Positions 35,516 through 45,908 of a stretch of 64,000 nt of DNA are shown piece by piece (positions within the stretch are counted from its first letter, which is position 1; each line of letters starts with the position of its first letter). Under the pieces are notes generated by a model that was not told the DNA's origin, did no database searches, and was given only the letters and a program-made list of their open reading frames with translations. A program made the translations under genes and the position numbers. Source of the stretch: Lepas anatifera (Eukaryota > Arthropoda > Thecostraca > Lepadidae); NCBI GenBank assembly GCA_034440635.1, contig JAOTON010001615.1, forward strand, positions 506,501 to 570,500. Direction: 5' to 3'.

Positions 35516-36007
35516 AGCGATAACACCCTACATCTCGGATTTTGGTGAACACTGGTCACAGGGGTTGCCCAGGGTGTAGATTAAGGCTTTGACATTCTTA
35601 GCTTCGTCCGTCCGGTGATCTTCGAATTATGGCCTCAGGTAGTTTTTGGACAAAACGAAAAACCTTACTTTTCGGATAGATATACCTGCCAGACTAACCA
35701 TGATAACTAAATCAAGTTATTGATGCTTGGAATCATGAAGAAATAAAAAATGACGTCCGAATTTAGGTTTTTTTTCAAAAACGATATAATTTGTCCGGTG
35801 ACCTAGGGTTAGGTGACGTGATTTGATAATGATGGCATTAAAATGTGATGTATATTTTTGGGAGGGAAATTGAATTTAGGGTGGTGGCATTTCGTTGCGA
35901 AAAATTGGAAACAAGTTTTTTCTCAAAATTGATAACTTACATTTTTAAATTAGTGATGTGAGTGCAATGTGCCCAAGCACTGTGCTATATCCGTACTAGC
36001 AGCACTC
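35516..36007. other. Unassigned spacer
   Basis: No gene or repeat is recognised. Confidence 0.4.
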
Positions 36008-38046
36008 AATAATAATAATAATAATAATGCTTATTTCACACTCCTGGTGTATATCACACGTGCATTAAGAAGCACATCACATATCATTCATTACACGTGC
36101 ATATCAGATGTCATCAGACAAATAAACACACATCATAACATAGTACATAATACTTGCCTAAAATACTGTTTAAGACAGCCCTAGTCGACATTGAATCAGC
36201 CAATGCCTTCTTTGATTTCTGCAGCTTTGTGCGATATCATACCCCTCAAGCATCGCCTTATGTCTGAGTAGGAGCTACTGTCCAAATCTAATTGCGAGAG
36301 GCCATATTTTCTTCTAATACACAAGCAATTTTGAGCTAAAATACCTTCAAGAGAGACTTTGCTAATCCTCAAAGGAGCTAAAATGGAGTTTTTACTTGTG
36401 GAAAGAGCTTTCTTAAACAGTAGCTTATTTCTTACATCCCGCAGTGCGAAGGTGAAAATATTAAACTCATCACAGATAATATGGTTGCTATGATGCAGAG
36501 GCTTACCAAGTAGTCGCTTAACCCTCGCCCCACCGGGGGGCCATCGATGGCCCCCTAAGGTTTTTCCGGGATAGCAGAAAAACGACGAGGCGCAGCACCG
36601 CGGTTGAGGGCTCTACCTCTCACTGCATCATTTTCCCATCATCCCTGAAATTTTTTACCCCGGGTCACCCAAGGTCAGGTCACCAGACGAGGTCAACCAA
36701 GGTCACCTCACTTCACCTTTAGAGCTCTGTAAGAGCTACATTTCAAAGTCGATCGATTTGAAACTTCCTGCACTTCATGACCCCTCCAGGGTCTATAAGT
36801 TGTATATCCGGGATTTTTCGATTTCGTGCCCTGAGGTCAGGTCACGAGGCGACCTCTCCCATTCGAAAAGCATGGGGAAAAGCTATTTCATGATATAAAA
36901 GCCACAAAAATGATTGCAAATACTCAGACTGCTTAGAACAACGTTTTTGGACACCCTTTCACGGATCCCAGGGGTAATATTTGCCCTTTGACTTTTCCAA
37001 GGTCATCCAAGGTCACCGGAGGTCAAAAACAGTATTTTGACAATAACTTTTGACCTAATTGAGCTAGAGCAGTGAAACAAACACCATCGTGTTTGTCTTG
37101 TCACTGGCTTTCATTTGATATACGGCAAGGTCACTTTTTGACCTTTCGTGACCTCAGGTCATATTAGGTCACGAGGTGACCTCTGGCGGTCAAACCACTG
37201 GCGGGAAGTCTTTACGTTGCACATAGCGGAAAAAGTACTGGCAATTTGCTATCAAATGTACTTTACCAGGCCTCAATAGCTCTAATGCCATAAGAGTTAT
37301 GCCCAGTTTGCTTAATCATTGCATATTTGAGTGAAAATAGCCGATCTTGACCTAATTTGACCTCTGGAGGTCAAACCGTTGACCTGAGCACTAAAACATG
37401 CGAAGTAATTTCTTACTGAATTCACGCGAGCTTTCTATTGCATTTTGCAGATTTGCGCTAACGCCCATATTTTCGGAGTTAGAGGGGGGCCATCGATGGC
37501 CCCCGGTGGGGCGAAGGTGGCGCCGGACCCCCGGTGGGGCGCGGGTTAATGCAGGAGTGATAAGTCACACAAAATTTTCGGAGAGCCATTTTAGAGTTTT
37601 CAATGTTCCAAAGAACACTACCGAACAGATGCCCGCAGTAAGTTTGGAACAGTTTAGCAAGTGTCCTTTTATTTGCATAGCCAATCTTAGCTTTCAGTCT
37701 ATTTGTGCTAAAGTACACTGCTCTTTTTGCTCTAAATATGTCTGACGCATCGCAAAGAGTCGGAGTTGCAATGTGGCCTAGGTATTTAAATTCCTCGACA
37801 TAACCAAGCTGGGTACCGTCTAACACAATGCTAGTTGTCTTGCTACCTGGACCAAAGAGATGTCGCATCTTCTTGCCGTGAAACATCATGCAGGACGTCT
37901 TTTTTACGTTAAACTTTATATCCATCTCAACTGCAAAGTTTTCACATAGTGTGACTAGTTCCTGTAAGCCGTGTCTTCTTGGAGATAACAAGACAACATC
38001 GTCAGCACAAGCAAGAACGTTAACAGCACAATCATTGATGTGACAT
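36008..38046 (-). pseudogene. 5'-truncated LINE (minus strand) split by A4
   Basis: On the minus strand, from 38046, the RT palm starts just before the active site ('CADDVVLLSP', about 37990-38010). It continues through 'DIKFNVKKTSCMMF', 'FKYLGHI' and 'LFQTYCGHLFGSVLW' to 37550. Beyond A4 it resumes at 36517 in the same frame ('DEFNIFTFALRDVRNKL', 'ISHKAAEIKE') to a stop near 36205. The 3' end is an (ATT)n tail (36008-36028). RT fingers and endonuclease are missing. It differs from the other LINE families in the window. Confidence 0.75.
36518..37549 (+). mobile_element. A-family TTAA element A4
   Basis: TTAA at 36518-36521 and 37546-37549, ends and body as in A1, length 1,032 bp. It interrupts a LINE ORF, whose reading frame continues across it if one TTAA is kept. 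Confidence 0.92.
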
Positions 38047-38060
38047 CTTAATCTCTAATC

Positions 38061-38531
38061 TTAAAGTATGTCATCAACATACCTGCAGTGGAGGGCTGGT
38101 TTTTCAGGCGTGTGTTCTAACACTTCGTCTTCGACTGCCGCCATAAAGGCTTGATCGAAGAGCACACCCAGTGGTGAGCCCATGGCAACACCGTCAGTTT
38201 GGTAATACATATTCCCTTGCGGGCATCGAAATGGAGACTTGGTGGTGCACAGCCTAAGCATGGCACAAATAATGTGCTCGGGAATGTCAAGTCCTGGTGG
38301 TGTGTCATGGCGATACACATAATCAGCAAGGATCTTGATTGTCCGTTCCACAGATATCTTGGTAAACAGGCTAGTCACGTCCAAAGAAGCTAGGCTTCCA
38401 GTCCTTGTCCTGCTTTTTACCAGATCGATGAACTCAGCCGATGATTTCAGAGAGTATGTTGATGGCACGTGATGGCACCTAGCTTCTTTGGACGTGACTA
38501 GCAGAGGTGCAGAAAGTATGCTGGCTGTCAC
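38061..38531 (-). pseudogene. Penelope-like element RT fragment (minus strand)
   Basis: 'LASLDVTSLFTKI', 'DGVAMGSPLGVLFDQAF' and 'CRYVDDIL' are Penelope-type RT motifs ending at the YVDD active site. It is cut immediately after YVDD. It is nearly the same sequence as the plus-strand copy at 39886, so the two lie as an inverted pair ~1.4 kb apart. Near its 5' end a 23-bp motif is duplicated in inverted form (38369-38393 and 38479-38502). Confidence 0.85.
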
Positions 38532-38603
38532 AAACTCAATGCGCCGTATGCCTCCTCTGTCTCACAAAGCTGGAAATCATAATTGTATACTTGAATACCA
38601 TAG

Positions 38604-38835
38604 GTGGATCCAGGGGGGCAAAGGGGGGCCACGTGTCCCCCCCGATTGACCCTCGGCGCCCCCTGAAATGGTCACGGCGCCCACCTGATAGGTCGATGGC
38701 GCCCCCTGAAATTTTGCATCCCCCCAGGATGCGACAACCTGCGCCTACCGATAGGATTTGGCGTCCACTTGATAGGTTTTGCCGGTCAAAAGTGACGCCC
38801 CCTGGTCCGGATGGCGCCTCCCCCGGGAGGGACCC
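38604..38835. repeat. GGTGGATCC-type repeat fragment, C-rich tandem body
   Basis: Starts 'aggtggatccaggggggc' and contains four to five ~45-bp C-rich units of the type 'ggcgccccctgaaat' / 'gataggtcgatggcgcc'. It is fused directly to the truncated E2 element near 38835. It resembles the MITE at 12313. Confidence 0.55.
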
Positions 38836-39494
38836 GACCTCAAAAAAAGTTTAAGATAGCATAAGTCGGAGCAGGGTGAAGTTATCCGATTGAAACTCAT
38901 ATAACATAATGGCCCCACAGAGTTCTCTAAAATATCTTCCGGTATTTTCGATATCGATGACCTAAGGTCAGGTACGAGGCATGACCTCTCCATTGGAAAT
39001 ACATTGGAAAATAGTTGTTACAGAATAACTCAGTAACGGATGGTGATAGAGCATTTATTTTAGCTGCATTAGACTGCCTGGGCCTTGCAGTTCTAATGAT
39101 ATGCATTTTATATAATTTGACCCTGACCTGACCTCAGGTCAGGTCAAATCCTTGATTTGGCCTAGCAAGGTCAAATTATATATCATTCGATTCGGCTTGC
39201 TGAAAGGATTCATATAGTTCAAGTCGTTTTGCTCTATCTTTACTTGTTCAGATGTAATGGCCGAAAAAATTGAATTTACATGTTATCCCTATGACGACAT
39301 GTTTTGACCTCTCGTGACCTTAAATGTGACCTGACAAAAAATGGTCCAAATGTTTTCGATGGAGAAGTGGATGGGCAGCCCAACGCCGTTTACCGTTTTT
39401 CGCTACCTACCGCAGTTCTCGAGATCTTAGGGGGGCGGGTACCCGCCCCCGTCAATGCGAAGGTGGCTCAGACCCCCGTCAATGCGCGTGTTAA
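38836..39494 (+). mobile_element. E-family element E2, left end missing
   Basis: Matches E1 from its 'gacctcaaaaaaagtttaag' block to the right terminus, TTAA 39491-39494. The left ~170 bp, including the TIR, are lost at the junction with the preceding repeat. Confidence 0.8.
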
Positions 39495-39885
39495 ATATGC
39501 CCACAATCGTGTATTTCTCGAAAAAAATGACTGTCACATTTCGGGCATCTAGGCGGCAACTTTCTAGCAACTACTAACAATCGGCACCATTGGGCTGCAT
39601 ATTAAAATCTGGCAACTGTGACAGCAGTTTCCGGGTTTTCTGCAGCGGTGGTCCCTCGTTTTAGTAGAAACTGAACACAGTACCAATATTGTATCACTGA
39701 TGGTGCGCTGTGCAATTGAAGAACAGAGTTGCTAAATTAAAATACTTGCTACACGCTTTGTTCTGTATTTCGAAAATATGTGGTTTGATTTTGAACCATG
39801 CTGTCACGATCGCTATTTTGTCACACTTATGAACCTCTATTTTCGTAAATGTGTCACAAACTCCAATAGCCGAGTTGGCAAGTTT
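39495..39885. other. Unassigned spacer
   Basis: No gene or repeat is recognised. Confidence 0.4.
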
Positions 39886-40985
39886 CTGCACCTCTGGTGA
39901 CTAGCCTGTTTACCAACGTACCTGTGGAACGGACAATCAAGATCCTTGCTGATTATGTGTATCGCCATGACACACTACCAGGACTTGACATTCCCGAGCA
40001 CATTATGTGTGCCATGCTCAAGCTGTGCACCACCAAGTCTCCATTTCGATGCCCGCAAGGGAATATGTATTACCAAACTGACGGTGTTGCCATGGGCTCG
40101 CCACTGGGTGTGCTATTCGCCCAAGCCTTTATGGCGGCAGTCGAAGACGAAGTGTTAGAACACACGCCTGAAAAACCAGCCCTCTACTGCAGGTATGTTG
40201 ATGACATGCTTCTGGAAGTTAGAGATCAAGATGACTTGCAACACCTCAAATCGAGACTAGAACCAGTGTCGGGGCTTACCTTCACGGTAGAAGAAAGTGT
40301 TGAAGAAAATATAAATTTCTTAGACATTTCTATCGACGCAGCTGACGGACCATTCGTCACCAGCGTTCATCGCAAGTCGACAGACGCCGGAAGGTGCCTA
40401 AATGACAAGAGCCAGTGCCCTCAACGCTACAAAAGCAGTGTGGTGAGAGCATACGTTCACCGGGCGCTCACCCACTGTTCTTCATGGCCTCTCGTGCACA
40501 AAGAATTAAGACGAATAAAACAAACGCTAGCGGACAACAGCTACGACATCGCATTTATAGACCAACAAATCAACAACACTCTGTTTGTTTTGCTGCTATT
40601 GCTGTTAAGTAGTAGCGTTGCTGCAATAGACCTTACAAATACCATCAACATCTTCTATAGAAGCCAAATGACAGCAGGCTACGAGACCGAAGAAAAGGTG
40701 CTAAAAAGGATAATCGTAAAGAACTGCAAGCCAACCGATCCCGAGGCAAACATCAAGCTGCAAGTTTATTACTAGAGCCCGTCAACTTCATCCCTGGTAA
40801 TGAAGAACAACATGGCGGAGGACAAATTGGCACTGAAACAAACAAGCGTCGTGTACCAATATAAATGTCAGATAGGAGACTGTGCACTCCTCCCAAACAG
40901 TGTTTATATTGGGTACGCGACAACAATACTATCAAGAAGACTCACAATGCACCTGCAGAGTGGAGCACCATCCTCCCACACCCTG
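39886..40985 (+). pseudogene. Penelope-like RT and first part of GIY-YIG nuclease
   Basis: The open frame begins inside the RT ('TNVPVERTIKILADYV') and lacks the N-terminal half. Catalytic 'CRYVDD' is intact. The in-frame TAG at 40773 separates RT from the nuclease in the same frame. The region around 40585-40650 (leucine-rich, 'LFVLLLLLLSSSVAAIDL') looks altered compared with usual Penelope thumbs. The nuclease keeps the Y, YIG and downstream R of the family motif. Confidence 0.85.
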
Positions 40986-40988
40986 GAA

Positions 40989-41974
40989 TGAAAATGAAAC
41001 TGAACACGCAAAAGACTCGGATGATTGTTCTCGGTACTGGGGCAATGCTGCGCGACCTTCCCCTGTTAGTTTGAACTTTTGTGGTGCCGCTGTGCAAGAA
41101 AAGCGTTCAGTGAAAAATCTATGGGTATTAATCGATAGGCAACTAAATTATCAGTCGCATATTGATTTAGTAGCGCGAAAATACACTGGAATTCTTGTGG
41201 CACTAAGTCACGCAAGACATGTTATGCCGCGCTCGGCACTGAAATTCATAGTACAGGCTCTGGTATTGCCTGTCGTTAACTACTGTGCCTCCGTGTACGG
41301 GTCTTGTAGTGCCACTCAGCTGCACCGTGGCAAAAGATTGTAAATTTCTGTGCGCGTGTAGTGACTGGCTGGAGACGCCGCGAACATATTTCTGATGTTT
41401 TACCTCAATTAGGATGGTACACAACCCAGCAACTCGTCGAATACCAAACTACATGTGCTGTGCGACGTATACTTCTGACTGGTTCACCGCCTCAGCTACT
41501 GGCGACCATAGGCCCGCCAGCCTCTAATTTACATAATCACGACACGCGCCGAGCGGGTCTTTTCACTCTTCCACAGATTCGAACAGAGAGTGGTCGCCGT
41601 ATACTCAACTATCGTGGCGTTCAATTTCTCAATTCCACTGGTCTGAATGTTAATGACCCACTTTTTTGCAAAGCACTCAAGCAAATGATTTTAGCCAGAA
41701 CCGACATCACTGGAATTTTACACTAAACTGTTAGGAACAACCAGCAACTAGTCAGCCGTTTTCATTATCTAGTCATGGGTGATATGTTTCGACGAAGTTT
41801 TTGAATGTTGTATGATGTTTGTAAGTGAGTGAGTGGACATGTGTGTGTTCTAGGTATGTTTGTTTTCTTGCTATTTCCCTCCTGTTGCATGAGCGCGGAT
41901 TTTTTACTTCAATGACGTGACAAGTGAAAAGCCCCTGTAATGGCGGACCTTCGTCGAATACACTGATACTGATA
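40989..41974 (+). pseudogene. 5'-truncated LINE inserted in the Penelope nuclease
   Basis: It encodes only the RT thumb and C-terminal domain of a non-LTR element ('KSFIVQ'-like 'ALKFIVQALVLPVVNYCASVYG', then 'NYRGVQFLNSTGLNVNDPLF'). It carries a frameshift near 41340 and a stop at 41725. The 3' end is a short (CTGATA)n tail at 41961-41974. Flanked by CTGGAA at 40983-40988 and 41975-41980, a target duplication, and the nuclease frame continues exactly across it. Confidence 0.85.
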
Positions 41975-42503
41975 CTGGAAGAACATCACAGGCGACTGAC
42001 AAGGCAGCAACGGGTAGAAAACACCGCCATCATTGGACGAGCTCGGGACGTCCGACGCCTGGCGGCACAAGAAGCCGTATGCATCAGGGAGCGCGACCCA
42101 CTAATAAATAAACAACAGAGCGACAGGGTAACTCTCCTACTTTTTGAGGGGCCTCGGCTATCATAGAGTAGCCCTCCCCCTCACGTGTACTTTCATTGTA
42201 ACGTTTAGAGTGTATTATGAATTTTGTCCTTGTCTCGTAATGTATAGCTTTCCTTTTAGACAATTTATTCATCTTGACAATCTAATCAATCTCTGTGGTG
42301 TTAATCGTGTTGCATGTTTGTTTGCTGCAATGTGAAGTGATTTGTGCTCATATGCATGGGATCTTGTGCGAGACATTAAAAATTCAAACCTTAAATTTTG
42401 TAACTACTATTCAACGTACCTCAGTCTTGAAAATGTTTATGTGAGATAAATGAAACCGGTCGACTTTAGTTGCGTTTTTTACTTCAATTTTCTTTAATAT
42501 GAC

Positions 42504-42654
42504 ATGAATATCGGAACAATTTTACACGAACATAGCATAGAAAACCGAAAACTTATCAGGAACATTGAAACCCTAGAAAGAAAACTACAGAAAGCCAAAG
42601 CTGCGGTGACGTTCAACCAGCACTGTATTAATAATAACTTGCTTCCGTCTTATA

Positions 42655-42656
<2 letters not shown>
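42504..42656 (+). pseudogene. N-terminal fragment of a second Penelope-like copy
   Basis: 'KLIRNIETLERKLQKAKAAV' then 'FNQHCINNNLLPSY' resembles the coiled helical head of Penelope-like polyproteins. It starts ~340 bp after the first copy's stop, where a tandem downstream copy would begin, and is cut by a (TA)n tract. Family assignment is moderate. Confidence 0.5.
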
Positions 42657-42704
<48 letters not shown>

Positions 42705-42709
42705 TATAG
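42657..42709. repeat. (TA)n microsatellite
   Basis: About 20 TA units plus an imperfect end. They truncate the Penelope N-terminal fragment. Confidence 0.95.
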
Positions 42710-42837
42710 CCTTAGCCACTGACGTGCCCTTAATCCAATCGGAATATAGTTTTCAGAGATGACCTTCAAAGAATGAAATAACTTATAGTATAACTCTATC
42801 ATTCAACTTCCACATGTTTCAACATGTCCAACACTGG

Positions 42838-43921
42838 AAGATGCGCGAAATTCGCCCCCTGCAGGTTTTCAAAAATAACGCAAAAAGAGGCAACGCAGAA
42901 CAGCATAAATTACAGCACCTTATTTCCAACTGGTTTTATGCACCTGAGATAAATTTTTAGGTCAGGTTATGTCAAATCAAAGAGTTATTCAAGTTCAAGC
43001 GACCAAATCTCAAAACCCAAAATCACTAGCTTGAAGCGTCGCCAAAGGAACATCTGACAACTGATCAGTTCCAAACAATAATAATATGATGAGGGCATTG
43101 GGGTTGTCTACAAAACTGCTATCTTGAAATTTCGGGGGCGCAGTAGTGGAGTGGTCAGCCTAGCTGGCTTCCACGCAGCCGACCCGGGTTCAAGGCCCGG
43201 CGGCTTCCCTGAACAAGGAGCAAGCTGGCTCCCGAGAAACCCTTCCAACAGGGAAAGAGTTGGAGACGTCATATGATCCTGGCAGTTGGTGCGTCGATAA
43301 GCCCCATAAATTATTATATATCTTGATATGTCCAATTTTTGTACCTAAGGTGGGTTCAATATTTTTGTTCAGCTCATTATAAAACTAATGAAAAATATAA
43401 GGGACTGACTCTTAGTAAATACCTATTTGATATATCAAATTGAAAATTTTCATACCACGTATTGTTACCACCACCTTGACCACTAATTTGATTTTCTAAG
43501 CAACTGGCAATTCATAGGTCATGTGAGGTCACATGAACATGCAGTGATTACTTTGCCAATAAATCGTGATCCTGACCTGGCTTTAGGTCAGCACATTTTT
43601 TCATTTGAACCGGCATGGTCGCATTATACATAATGCGATTTCTAACGATAAGAGGACTATAATGATGTCTAAATATTTTCTCTGGCTCCGCTTAATAAAT
43701 ATATATCAGGAACAATCAACAGTGCCCTGATTTAAGCCTATGGAATATTCTTCTATTTCTGGTGACCTCAATATTCACGTGAAAAAAATCGCATAATTTC
43801 TCTTTGTATCGTCAAGAGTTTTTTATGTCATTCGTTATTTGGCTTTACCTTTCATTGTTTTATCCTGATATACAGTGGAGGGGGGGTTGAAATACGACCC
43901 CCGCAGCGAGGCGCACATTAA
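42838..43921 (-). mobile_element. G-family TTAA element G2 with a SINE inside
   Basis: Reverse orientation relative to G1. Right TTAA 43918-43921; the left end is eroded (from about 42838). Body motifs match G1 and G3. The SINE at 43131-43318 interrupts it. Confidence 0.75.
43131..43318 (+). mobile_element. tRNA-derived SINE (about 188 bp)
   Basis: Pol III box A TAGTGGAGTGG (43144-43154) and box B GTTCAAGGC (43188-43196) are spaced as in a tRNA. A non-tRNA body and an A/T-rich tail ('aaattattata') follow. It is flanked by TATCTTGAAAT (43120-43130) and TATCTTGATAT (43319-43329), an 11-bp target duplication with one mismatch. It resembles a Ser/Leu-type tRNA but does not fold cleanly, so it is not a functional tRNA gene. 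Confidence 0.8.
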
Positions 43922-44518
43922 GTCAGTCTTGGCCGGATACAGGTTTCAATATCGAGGGGAGGCACACCGACCAGGTCTGTACCATGTAGTGCCGAAAAGC
44001 AGTGTAGTGTCGTCGGGTTTTTGATCAGAGGGTAACCACTCCCCCTTTTGCTCGCAATGAATTTGCCGTTGATAAACTTGATGACAGAAAAAATGTTAAA
44101 TTGCCAGGGAAATCTCAATGGAAAAGCCAGTAGTGCATGATGCTTTATATTTGGAAAACAGAAAGGCATATATGTAATTGACATGGGATGTCCACTTCAA
44201 AAAGATTCTTCGAATCCGTAATGGGGCAAATATACCAATAGACTTACATTTTCACCACAACAAGCTTTTTGTCTGTACTGTACATGGAGCCAACAAATAC
44301 CACGATCACATATCACCGTAGAAGCAAAAAGTGTCAAAGACTATGTATATCGGAATGTCAGATACATCTAATCTGTCTACATCTACAGATACTTCTAACC
44401 CCTTCGACCATTCGACAGACATCGCTGTATAATGACTAAATCCCAGCCTTAGGATCACCTTGCATAAAATAATTGAGAAAAGGATCTGTTTGTACATAGT
44501 ATAAACATGAGGTCAATA
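43922..44518. other. Unassigned spacer
   Basis: No gene or repeat is recognised. Confidence 0.4.
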
Positions 44519-45365
44519 TTAACACGCGCATTGACGGGGCAGGGGGCGGGTACCCGCCCCCTCGGGATTTTCGGAGATAACAGAAAAACGGCGGCGCGTA
44601 GCGCCACTGTACTTGGTATACCTTTTTCCTAATCATTTTTACAACTTCTGTGAAAATTTAGAGGTTAGGTCATCTCAGGTCAGGTCACCAGTACAGTTCA
44701 AGTCACCTGACCTAAAAAAGTTTAAGATAGCATTAGTCGGAGCAGGGTGAACTTATCTGATTGAAACTCATATCACATAATGGCCTCACCGAGTTCTCTA
44801 AAATCTGTTCCGGTATTTTTGATATCGATGCCCTAAGATCAGGTACGAGGCATGACTTCTCCATTGGAAATACATGGGAAAAACGTTTTTTACTGAATAA
44901 CTCAGTACCGGATGGTGATAAAGCGTTTATTTTAGCTGCATTTGACTCGCCTTGGCTTTGCGGTTCTAATGATATGCATTTTATATAATTTGACCCTGAC
45001 CTGACCTCAGGTCAGGTCAAATCCTTGATTTTACCTAGCAAGGTCAAATTATATATCATTCGATTTGGCTTGCTGCGAGGATTCATACAGTTTAAGTCGT
45101 TTTGCTCTATCTTTAATTGTTCAGATTTTATCGCCGAAAAACTTAATTTACATGTTATCCCTATGACAGCATGTTTTGGACCCTGGTAAACTTAAATGTG
45201 ACCTGAAAAAAATGGTTCAGATGTTTTCGATGGAGAAGGAGATGGGCTACCCAACACCGTTTACCGTTTTTTGCTACCTACCGTGGTTCTCGAGATCTTA
45301 GGTGTGGGGGTACCTACCCCCGTCAAAGCGAAGGTGGCTCAGACCTCCATCAATGCGCGTGCTAA
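44519..45365 (+). mobile_element. E-family TTAA element E3, complete
   Basis: TTAA 44519-44522; the right border is CTAA 45362-45365, a one-base change. Length 847 bp, structure as E1. A G element begins at the same CTAA. Confidence 0.85.
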
Positions 45366-45908
45366 CACGCGCCCCGCTGGGCGGGGGGTGAAATACACCC
45401 TCCCTTCTGGTTTTCCCCAGATAACGCAAAAACAAACAGACGCAGAACAACGAAACTTACAGCACCTTATCCCTGATCAGTTTTACGTATGTAACCGAAT
45501 TGTTTAGGTCAGACCATAGCAGGTCAAGGAGCTATCCAAGGTCAAGTGTCCGACCTCAAAATCTAAAATCACGAGTTTGAAGCGGAGCCTAAGGAACATC
45601 AGTCAACCGATCAGTTTGAAACTTTCACAATATGATGAGGTCACTAAGGCTACAAATCCGCTATCTCAGAATTTTTATATTGTTGACCTAAGGTTGGATC
45701 AATTTTTTGGTTGCTCCATTGGTGAATAATGATGATGATTGGGGTTTTAGGGCACGTCAGCTTCTGAGGCTATATGTGCCCATCGTTATCTAATTAAATC
45801 ATTTCCAGTGCGCTGTTGGGTGAGTTAGGGCTAAGGGTGTGTAATAATAATAATAATAACTAAAGAAGTGTAATGAAGTAGTAGAGCAAGTCTACATGTA
45901 AAGCTGGG

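Larger units (their letters stand above)
39886..42704 (+). mobile_element. Penelope-like retroelement (5'-truncated) split by a LINE
   Basis: RT to YVDD (about 40194-40205) and thumb run to 40772. An in-frame TAG (40773-40775) precedes the GIY-YIG endonuclease ('VVYQYKC', 'SVYIGYATTILSRRL', 40848-40950). A 5'-truncated LINE then interrupts the nuclease (40989-41974). The nuclease end resumes after it ('RRLTRQQRVENTAII', 'RERDPLINKQ', 41980-42164). At 42504 a new Penelope-like N-terminus begins, so this looks like the usual tandem arrangement of Penelope elements. It ends in a (TA)n run. Not functional. Confidence 0.85.

Noticed and set aside
43131..43230. Functional tRNA gene
   Set aside because: Boxes A and B are present but the arms do not pair well, and the unit has a SINE body, tail and target duplication.
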